From contig JACMOQ010000083.1 of NCBI GenBank assembly GCA_014377905.1, positions 1 through 13,239 of the forward strand: DNA of 13,239 bases, written 5' to 3'. The notes below the pieces were generated by a model. That model had not been told where the DNA came from, searched no databases, and was given only the letters and a program-made list of their open reading frames with translations. This document shows positions 7,674 to 13,239 of the stretch, in pieces. The position numbers and the translations under genes were made by a program. Position 1 is the stretch's first letter, and every line of letters begins with the position of its first letter. This DNA comes from Acetobacteraceae bacterium. GTDB taxonomy: Bacteria; Pseudomonadota; Alphaproteobacteria; Acetobacterales; Acetobacteraceae.

Positions 7674-8668
7674 TTCGGCATCCAGGTCGCTGGAATGGCG
7701 GCCAAGGCGCGTAACTCAGCGGCTTCATCGATCCGCCAGCATGCGGCGTGATGATCGCCGTCCGTCACCGGCGGTTCTTCGGCACAACGCGGTTGGACGA
7801 AGGGGCAGCGGGCGGCGAAACGACATCCGGCTGGCGGATGCAGCAGGGATGGCGGGGTGCCATCGATCGGCACCAGAGTCATGTCGTCACCGTATAAATC
7901 GGGGAAGGCATGGGTCAGGCCCATGGTGTAAGGATGCAGTGGGTTCTCCAGCACGTCAGCCACCGGGCCAGACTCCACGATACGGCCGGCATACATCACC
8001 GCCACCCGGTCGCAGGCATAGGCGACGACGGCGATGTCGTGGGTCACCAGGATCATCGCGAGGCCAAGCCGGGCCTGCAAATTGCGCATCACATCCAGCA
8101 CCTGGCGCTGGACGATGACATCGAGCGCGGTGACCGGTTCGTCGGCAATCACCAGGGCGGGTTCGAGCGCGAGCGCCAGGGCGATCGAGGCGCGCTGGCG
8201 CATGCCGCCGCTGAATTGATGCGGGTAGTCTGACAGGCGAATTGGATCGAGTCCGACGAGATGGAACAACTCCGATGCCCGTGCGAGCGCGTCGGCTTTG
8301 CCGAGGCCGCCGCGCTCGATCAGCACTTCCAGCATTTGCGCGCGCAGGCGCTGCACCGGATCGAGCGCATTCATCGCGGTTTGCGGAATGAACGACAGGC
8401 GCCGCCAGGCAATCGCGCGGCGGGCGGGCGCGGATAGCGCCGCGATATCGGTGCCCTCGAACATGATTTGCCCGCCGGCGATGCGGCCGGCATCGGGCAA
8501 CACCCCCATTAATGCGCGGCCGAGGGTGGATTTCCCGCAGCCGCTTTCGCCGACGAGGCCAGTGATCGATCCGGCCGGCACGTCAAGGTTGACGCCATCG
8601 ACCGCGCGCACCGGGCCGGCACGGGTGGCGTACGTAACGACCAGATCGCGCACCGATAGCAGGCTCAT
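7670..8668 (-). CDS. dppD: dipeptide/oligopeptide-type ABC transporter ATPase (DppD/OppD)
   Basis: This 332-residue ATPase is the second half of the importer motor. It shows Walker A GESGCGKST (40-48), Q-loop Q96, signature FSGGMRQRA (152-160), Walker B ALVIADEP (171-178) and switch H210. The C-terminal domain has four cysteines, C282, C288, C295 and C310, in the Cys-x5-Cys-x6-Cys spacing that in DppD-type proteins can hold a [4Fe-4S] cluster. The open frame extends upstream to 8977, but that part lies inside the permease C gene. The ATG at 8668 overlaps the permease stop as ATGA (8665-8668) and begins the protein just before the conserved nucleotide-binding domain, so it is the start used here. 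Confidence 0.95.
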   Translation of the reverse strand: MSLLSVRDLVVTYATRAGPVRAVDGVNLDVPAGSITGLVGESGCGKSTLGRALMGVLPDAGRIAGGQIMFEGTDIAALSAPARRAIAWRRLSFIPQTAMNALDPVQRLRAQMLEVLIERGGLGKADALARASELFHLVGLDPIRLSDYPHQFSGGMRQRASIALALALEPALVIADEPVTALDVIVQRQVLDVMRNLQARLGLAMILVTHDIAVVAYACDRVAVMYAGRIVESGPVADVLENPLHPYTMGLTHAFPDLYGDDMTLVPIDGTPPSLLHPPAGCRFAARCPFVQPRCAEEPPVTDGDHHAACWRIDEAAELRALAAIPATWMPK

Positions 8669-9525
8669 TGATCGGCCAGTTTCGGGAACAGCAGTTTTTC
8701 CGACCCGCGCGAAATCAGGAAGCCGGCCAGCACCATTGCCATCAGCGCGGCACCGGGGGGCGCAAACCAGTTCCATGCGCCGCGTGACAGGGCCTGGTTG
8801 GCGTACGCTTCCTGCAACATCACCCCCCAGGACATCATGTCGGGATCGCCAAAACCGAGGAAGCTTGCCGATGCCTCGGCCAGGATCGCCCAACCGATTG
8901 CGACCGAGCCATAAAGGGCGGCCAACGGCAAAACCTGAGGCAGGACGTGGACGAACATGATCCGCCCGGTCGAACACCCGGTCACCCGGGCCGCTTCCAC
9001 CCAGGCGCGTTCACGCAACGACAGCACCTGCGACCGGATCACCCGGGCAGTGTTGGGCCATAACAGGCCGGCGACCGAAATGATCACGACCGTTGTGCCA
9101 GGGCGGGTCAATGACGCCAGCACCAGCATTGATGGCAGAAACGGCAGCCCGAGCACGATGTCGGCGAACCAGGTGATGACCCGGTCCACCCAGCCGCCGA
9201 GATAGCCCGATAACAGCCCGAGCACGGTGCCGATTGCAACGACTGCGACGGCCGCCGTCAACCCAACCGCCAACGCGGCGCGGGTGCCCCAGATCAACTG
9301 GCTCAAAACGTCGCGTCCACTTGAGGTGGTGCCGAGCCAGTGATCGGAAGACATTGGCAGATAGCGCGCCACCCGCGCGCCCACGCGCAGGATCGCCTTG
9401 GGGGGGTAGGGTGCGAGCCGATCAGCGAAAATCGCCACCAGCACAATGGTCGCATAAATTGCGCCGCCGCCCGCCGCGAACGGCTCGGCACGCAAAAACC
9501 GCAGACCGGCGCTAACGCTTCGCAC
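8665..9525 (-). CDS. dppC: dipeptide/oligopeptide-type ABC transporter permease (DppC)
   Basis: This inner-membrane permease is 286 residues long from the GTG at 9525. It begins with a short basic segment and a first membrane helix (about 17-35), then has the DppC hallmark HWLGTTSSGRDV (62-73), a multi-helix core starting near 80, and the EAA coupling loop ERAWVEAARVTGCSTGRI (172-189) that docks on the ATPases. The C-terminal segment has the usual ASASFLGFGDPD motif (218-229). The GTG start overlaps the permease B stop by 14 nt. In-frame ATG (9555) and TTG (9570) codons lie further upstream inside permease B; none of the three has a clear ribosome binding site, so the start is uncertain by up to 15 residues. 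Confidence 0.93.
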   Translation of the reverse strand: MRSVSAGLRFLRAEPFAAGGGAIYATIVLVAIFADRLAPYPPKAILRVGARVARYLPMSSDHWLGTTSSGRDVLSQLIWGTRAALAVGLTAAVAVVAIGTVLGLLSGYLGGWVDRVITWFADIVLGLPFLPSMLVLASLTRPGTTVVIISVAGLLWPNTARVIRSQVLSLRERAWVEAARVTGCSTGRIMFVHVLPQVLPLAALYGSVAIGWAILAEASASFLGFGDPDMMSWGVMLQEAYANQALSRGAWNWFAPPGAALMAMVLAGFLISRGSEKLLFPKLADQ

Positions 9526-10492
9526 CGACCGACACTCGCGGGTCCAACGCAGCATAGGCGAGATCGGCAAGGGTGTTCATCGTCACCAACGATGCCGCGA
9601 TCAGAATGAACGCGCCCTGGGCGAGCGGGTAATCGGCCGATTGCACCGCTGTCACCAGCACCCGGCCGATGCCGGGCCAGGCGAACACGGTTTCAACCAC
9701 GACATTGCCGCCGATGCTGGCGCCGAGCCCGAGCGCGAAGGCGGTTACCACCGGCAGCAGCGCGTTGCGGGCAGCGTGGCGCATGACCACCGACCAGCGC
9801 GACAGGCCCTTCATCTTCGCCATCACGATGAATTCGTCGTTCAGCACTTCCAGCATTGTCGCACGCATCAAAAGCAATGGCAGTCCTTGCAAATAGAGCA
9901 TCAGGGTGAGCGCCGGTAAAGCCAAATGCCACCAGAAATCGCCGGACATGAAGCGTTCAGCGAAGCTGTTCATTTCGCGGCCGGGGCTGAGCGCCCCGCC
10001 GGTGGGGAACCAGCCGGTCTGAAAGGCGAGGCCCGCGAGCAGCAACATGCCGAGCCAGAATTCCGGCGCCGCACGGGTGGCGAGCGCCGCCGGAATCGAC
10101 ACCGCTTCCACCAGCCCGCCACGATGGAACGCCAGAAAGGCGCCTGCGACAATGCCGAACGCGTAAGCCGCCGTCAGTGAAACCAGGGTCAGCAGCACCG
10201 TGTTCGGCAACGCGTCGGCCAGCAGCACCGCCACCGGCTTGCCTTGCAGGAACGACTGGCCAAGATTGCCCTGCAGCAGGTTCCCCATATAGATGAAATA
10301 CTGTTCCCAGAGCGGCTTATCCAGGCCAAAGCTTTTCATCAGGGCGGCGCGGGTTTCTTCGTTAAAGCTCGGCGACAGGAAGTTGATGGTGGGATCGCCA
10401 GGAGCGAGGCGGAACAGGATGAAGGTCAGGCTGGACACTGCCCATAAAACGAAGAGCAGATGTCCAAGCCTGCCAAGCGCGCGTCGTGCCAC
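9512..10492 (-). CDS. dppB: dipeptide/oligopeptide-type ABC transporter permease (DppB)
   Basis: This 326-residue inner-membrane permease pairs with DppC. It has an N-terminal helix (about 11-29) leading into FRLAPGDP (27-34), the GLDKPLWEQYFIYMGNLLQGNLGQS region typical of DppB (56-80), a helical core, and the EAA coupling loop at about 219-247 (DEFIVMAKMKGLS). It ends with the conserved VVETVFAWPGIGRV segment (265-278). The start codon is GTG, three bases after the TAG stop of the binding-protein gene, with no strong ribosome binding site, so it probably depends on translation of the upstream gene. Nothing looks broken; the length is normal. Confidence 0.95.
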   Translation of the reverse strand: MARRALGRLGHLLFVLWAVSSLTFILFRLAPGDPTINFLSPSFNEETRAALMKSFGLDKPLWEQYFIYMGNLLQGNLGQSFLQGKPVAVLLADALPNTVLLTLVSLTAAYAFGIVAGAFLAFHRGGLVEAVSIPAALATRAAPEFWLGMLLLAGLAFQTGWFPTGGALSPGREMNSFAERFMSGDFWWHLALPALTLMLYLQGLPLLLMRATMLEVLNDEFIVMAKMKGLSRWSVVMRHAARNALLPVVTAFALGLGASIGGNVVVETVFAWPGIGRVLVTAVQSADYPLAQGAFILIAASLVTMNTLADLAYAALDPRVSVGAKR

Positions 10493-10495
10493 GCG

Positions 10496-12163
10496 CTATT
10501 GATACGCCGCGGTGGTTTCCTTGACGCCGACGGGGTAATGCAGCCGGCCGTTGACCAACACGTAGCCCGCGTCCTTCAGCATCTGCTTGGCCGCGGCCAC
10601 CGTGCCACCCGGCACACGCTTGGCGATCCCTGGTGCTGCCCAAAAGGCCAGCGCCGGCGACACCCAGGAGTTGGACGCGACTGCTGCACCGCCATAGGCA
10701 TCCGCCGCGATCGCGTCACGATCGATCGCCGCCGAAATGGCGCGGCGGAAAGCCACGTCGCCGAAAGGCTGGCGGCGTTCGTTATACGCAATGAAGCGAA
10801 TGCCCATGTCGAGCGCATCGGCTATCTTGATGTTGGGGTTGGATTTCGGCAGTGCCATCAGCAGTTCCGGATCGCCGGTATAGTCGGCCAATACGTTCAG
10901 TTCGCCCGACTTCATTGCGCCCAGGCTCGCTTCGATATTCGGCGTGATGCGCATGATCCAGCGATTGATCAGCGGCTTGGCCCAATGGTCGGGGTTGGCT
11001 TCCAGCACGATCTGTTCGTTGAGCTTGACCGAAACGAACTTGAACGGGCCAGAACCGACCGGCAGTTTTTCCATGATGGTTTCGGCGGTTTCCGGCTTGT
11101 TCTTCAAATCCTCGAAGATCGGCGCCCAAATCTTGCGCGACGCGAGATTAAGCTTGGATAACGAGCTGACCAGGAACGCCGCATCCGGACGCTTCAGAGT
11201 AATCCGCAACGACATCGGGCCAATGGTTTCGACCTTGGCGATGTTGCCAACGAAGGGCTTGTACATCGGCGATTTGTCGCCATAGCCGGGCGCTTCGAGG
11301 CTGAAGATCGCATCATCGATGGTGACCGGGGTGCCATCATGCCATTTCATGCCGGCGCGCAGCGTGAGTTCCACCGTGGTGGTGGTCGGGCGGGTGACGG
11401 TTTCCGCCGCCCAGGGTTGGGGCAGACCGTCCGGGCCGATGCGCATCAGCCGATCCCAGACCAGTTCAGCCGCCCAGGAACCTTGCGCGCCGGCAATGTT
11501 GAACGGGCTGAGATTGGTCGGCGTAGCCGTCGAATTCAGAATCACGTCTTTCTGGGCGCCTTTCGGCTTGAGGCCAATCCAGGTCCAGAAATTGCGCACG
11601 CCGATACCGGCCTGCACTTTCATGGTGCTGTCATCCCAGACGGTGGCGTTGTAGGCGATCAGGTTTTTCGGGTGGACCATGAAACCATAAGGCTGGTCGC
11701 GGTTGATCAGTTCCTGCGCTTCGATGAGAACCGCTTTGCGCTTGGTGATATCAAGTTCCTCGCGCTGGGCTTGGGCGAGGCGATCATATTCGGGGTTCAG
11801 ATAGCCGACGAAGTTGTAGCCATTGGCCGCGTTGGCGCCGACAAAAAGATTATAGGTCAGCTCATCGGGGTCGGAGCGTTCCGGGCGGCCGACCATCTGC
11901 CAGGTCGTGGCATCCCAGCGCTGGCGTTCGTACCAGACAATCTGGTTGAATTGCTGGCTCGGCAGGGCGCGCACCTGGACTTGCAGACCAAGCTGCTTCC
12001 AAGCTTCGGCGACCATTTCGGCGGCCTGAAACTCCTGCGGGGCGGCGGCTTGCGGCTGCGCTAGGATTACCAGCGTGCGCACCGGGTCCCCGGCTTGCTG
12101 GGCCATAGCTGGCAATGCGGATAGCGCGGTCAGGCCAACGGTCAACATCCAATGCTTCATCAT
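10496..12163 (-). CDS. family-5 extracytoplasmic solute-binding protein, apparently circularly permuted
   Basis: This periplasmic receptor delivers substrate to the DppBC permease. From the ATG at 12163 it has 555 residues with a Sec signal peptide (1-21, cleavage likely after AMA). The order of parts is unusual. Residues 28-200 resemble the usual C-terminal third of SBP family 5: an early AEMVAEAWKQLGLQVQV, then TWQMVGRPERSDPDE, the NFVGYLNPEYDRL segment, and a final FWTWIGLKP. Residues 205-545 resemble the usual N-terminal two thirds: NLSPFN, LTLRAGMKWHDGTPVTIDDAIFS (267-289), GSGPFKF (370-376), the FGDVAFRRAISAAIDRDAI region (467-485), and AAKQMLKDAGY (524-534), where normal proteins continue but this one stops. 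Total length is normal. ATGs upstream to 12193 exist, but AAGGA at 12170-12174 best fits 12163 or 12160. It is the first gene of the seven-gene operon. Ligand is unknown. Confidence 0.9.
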   Translation of the reverse strand: MMKHWMLTVGLTALSALPAMAQQAGDPVRTLVILAQPQAAAPQEFQAAEMVAEAWKQLGLQVQVRALPSQQFNQIVWYERQRWDATTWQMVGRPERSDPDELTYNLFVGANAANGYNFVGYLNPEYDRLAQAQREELDITKRKAVLIEAQELINRDQPYGFMVHPKNLIAYNATVWDDSTMKVQAGIGVRNFWTWIGLKPKGAQKDVILNSTATPTNLSPFNIAGAQGSWAAELVWDRLMRIGPDGLPQPWAAETVTRPTTTTVELTLRAGMKWHDGTPVTIDDAIFSLEAPGYGDKSPMYKPFVGNIAKVETIGPMSLRITLKRPDAAFLVSSLSKLNLASRKIWAPIFEDLKNKPETAETIMEKLPVGSGPFKFVSVKLNEQIVLEANPDHWAKPLINRWIMRITPNIEASLGAMKSGELNVLADYTGDPELLMALPKSNPNIKIADALDMGIRFIAYNERRQPFGDVAFRRAISAAIDRDAIAADAYGGAAVASNSWVSPALAFWAAPGIAKRVPGGTVAAAKQMLKDAGYVLVNGRLHYPVGVKETTAAYQ

Positions 12164-12169
12164 CAACAT

Positions 12170-12174
12170 TCCTT
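12170..12174 (-). promoter_or_regulatory. ribosome binding site choosing the binding-protein start
   Basis: AAGGA on the minus strand lies six bases before the ATG at 12163 and nine before the one at 12160. It falls too close to the ATG at 12169 and downstream of that at 12193. It also places the start right at the basic-hydrophobic signal peptide. Confidence 0.6.
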
Positions 12175-12191
12175 GATCCATCCAGCCTTCC

Positions 12192-12210
12192 ATTGAACAC
12201 GGGTTTCAAT
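12192..12210. promoter_or_regulatory. inverted repeat ATTGAA-N7-TTCAAT in divergent intergenic region
   Basis: Perfect 6-bp arms at 12192-12197 and 12205-12210 enclose seven bases. The repeat contains a T-N11-A arrangement of the kind LysR-type regulators use, and a further GTTCAAG half-site follows at 12214-12220. It sits in the 128-bp region between the transporter-hydrolase operon (-) and the M28-like gene (+), where one regulator could control both. I see no convincing -35/-10 pair on either strand, and no regulator gene in the window. Confidence 0.4.
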
Positions 12211-12291
12211 TTGGTTCAAGCCTAAAAGGACGCTTGCGCCGCGACTGAATCAGTGATGCGATTGGACAAGATCAGCATTGGGAATTCGACC

Positions 12292-13239
12292 ATGGCCATA
12301 AGCGCAACCGAGCAACGCTTCCTCGACGATATCAGCCTCGACCTGCCCTGGGGGCTTGTAGAGGCATTTTCAGTCATGCCGCGCTGGCGGCCGGAAGACG
12401 TGAACCGCGGCGCCGATGCGATTGTGGAACGTCTGCGCGCGGCTGGCGTGCCGGTCGAGGTGCACGAGCCGGAGATTTATCTGTCGATCCCCTATGCGGC
12501 GTCGGTCACCGCTGGCGGCACCACTTATCGTGCCAAGCCGCCATCATCGGCAATGTCGGTGCCGGGCGGGCGCACTGGCAAGCTGATCATGCTGAAGGCC
12601 AATCCCAAGGCGCTGCGCAGCTATAATCGCGACATCAAGACCCTGTTCGGCGGCAGCATTTCGACTGTCGAGCAAGCCCGCGCGCTGGTGGCCGGCAATA
12701 TCGTCGTCATGCAAGGCTTCGGCAATCCGGCGCTCACCAGCCTGATCGAGGAATGGGGTGGGGTGGGGCTGATCGCGGTCAATCCTGGCATCGACATCCA
12801 TTGGGGCACTTGCACCACCATTTGGGGCAGTCCGGATTTGCAGGATATGGGCCGCAAGCCGAAAATCCCCGTAATCGCGGTCAATAATCCTGACGGCCAG
12901 AAGCTGATGGCGCTGGCGGCCTCGGGCGGGGAAGCCACCATTCGCACCGATCTGCAGGAAGGCTGGTTCAAGCAGAAAATCCCGGTGGCGACTATTCCGG
13001 GCAATATTGAGCCGGATAAATTTGTGCTGGTGCATGGCCATTACGATAGTTGGGATGTCGGCGTCGGCGATAACGCGACCGGGGACGCGACATTGCTTGA
13101 ACTGTCGCGGGTATTGTGGGCCAATCGCGACGGGTTGCGACGGTCGGTGAAATTGGCCTGGTGGCCAGGGCATTCAACCGGGCGCTATGCCGGATCGACC
13201 TGGTTCACCGATGCGTTTGCGATGGACCTTGACCGCAAC
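12292..13239 (+). CDS. M28-type metallopeptidase-like protein with PA domain, incomplete at the window end
   Basis: The first 316 residues are present and the frame is open at the edge. No signal peptide is seen, so it is probably cytoplasmic. Residues about 125-215 look like a PA (protease-associated) insert, with VAGNIVVMQGFGNP and PVIAVNNPDGQKL. The M28 catalytic domain follows: H250 and D252 in HGHYD, and D260 in GDNATGDA, match the first zinc-site residues. The next conserved block, normally W-G-A-E-E-x-G-x-x-GS, reads WWPGHSTGRYAGS (290-302), so both glutamates (catalytic base and zinc ligand) are replaced, likely by H294 and S295. It may be an inactive or re-purposed member. GGGA at 12280-12283 supports the ATG at 12292; in-frame GTG 12253 and ATG 12256 would add 12-13 residues. 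It is divergent from the transporter operon and probably acts on the same compounds. Confidence 0.85.
   Translation, partial: MAISATEQRFLDDISLDLPWGLVEAFSVMPRWRPEDVNRGADAIVERLRAAGVPVEVHEPEIYLSIPYAASVTAGGTTYRAKPPSSAMSVPGGRTGKLIMLKANPKALRSYNRDIKTLFGGSISTVEQARALVAGNIVVMQGFGNPALTSLIEEWGGVGLIAVNPGIDIHWGTCTTIWGSPDLQDMGRKPKIPVIAVNNPDGQKLMALAASGGEATIRTDLQEGWFKQKIPVATIPGNIEPDKFVLVHGHYDSWDVGVGDNATGDATLLELSRVLWANRDGLRRSVKLAWWPGHSTGRYAGSTWFTDAFAMDLDRN

Noticed and set aside
7258..8118. 286-codon open frame on + opposite the ATPase genes
   Set aside because: Arg/Ser/Pro-rich mirror frame with no motif; both ATPases on the other strand have every canonical motif.
8669..8977. 102-residue N-terminal extension of dppD
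   Set aside because: It lies wholly inside dppC, has no resemblance to ABC ATPases, and the ATG at 8668 has the same ATGA overlap seen at other junctions.
11339..12064. 241-codon open frame on + opposite the binding-protein gene
   Set aside because: Antisense mirror frame with no motif or ribosome binding site.
10496..12163. Binding-protein order explained by frameshift, gene fusion or assembly error
   Set aside because: The frame is continuous, with one signal peptide at the front, one stop at the end, full normal length and no duplicated or missing segment; an error producing this by chance is unlikely, though read-level confirmation was not possible.
12544..13173. 209-codon open frame on - opposite the M28-like gene
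   Set aside because: The + strand frame shows clear PA and M28 motifs through this whole stretch; the minus frame shows none.

Overview
The window looks like a chromosomal segment of a GC-rich Gram-negative bacterium, most likely an alphaproteobacterium. This rests on GC-rich codon usage, GTG starts, a Sec-type periplasmic binding protein and tightly packed catabolic operons. The placement is inference; no rRNA, tRNA or phylogenetic marker is present. I see no mobile element, CRISPR array or prophage gene.

Left part (1-2916). A small DUF2892-type membrane protein (+) is followed by a convergent gene for a Baeyer-Villiger flavoprotein monooxygenase that closely resembles mycobacterial EthA (-). 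Divergent from it is an HSL-family alpha/beta hydrolase (+). An ester-forming monooxygenase next to a carboxylesterase suggests a two-step ketone-to-ester-to-acid/alcohol route. The shared intergenic region holds a good sigma70-like promoter for the monooxygenase, overlapped by the inverted repeat TGACA-N7-TGTCA. No ethR-like regulator gene is visible.

Central part (2913-12163, all on -). This is one compact seven-gene operon read from right to left: substrate-binding protein, permease B, permease C, ATPase D, ATPase F, HyuB, HyuA. Most junctions are 4-nt ATGA or 14-nt overlaps, so a dipeptide/oligopeptide-type ABC importer is translationally coupled to an ATP-dependent hydantoinase/oxoprolinase-type amidohydrolase (HyuAB). 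The likely logic is uptake of an amide, lactam, imide or small peptide-like compound followed by ATP-driven ring or amide opening. The substrate cannot be read from the sequence.

Right part (12292-end, +). Divergent from the operon is an incomplete gene for an M28-type metallopeptidase-like protein with a PA domain. It keeps the first zinc-site motifs but has no acidic pair where the catalytic and ligand glutamates normally sit. A 6-bp inverted repeat (ATTGAA-N7-TTCAAT) lies in the divergent intergenic region.

The most unusual observation is that the family-5 substrate-binding protein appears circularly permuted. The segment that normally forms its C-terminal third comes directly after the signal peptide, and the usual N-terminal two thirds follow, ending exactly where the normal protein would continue. 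Together with the altered M28-like protein and HyuAB, this marks the operon as a possible specialised uptake and hydrolysis system.
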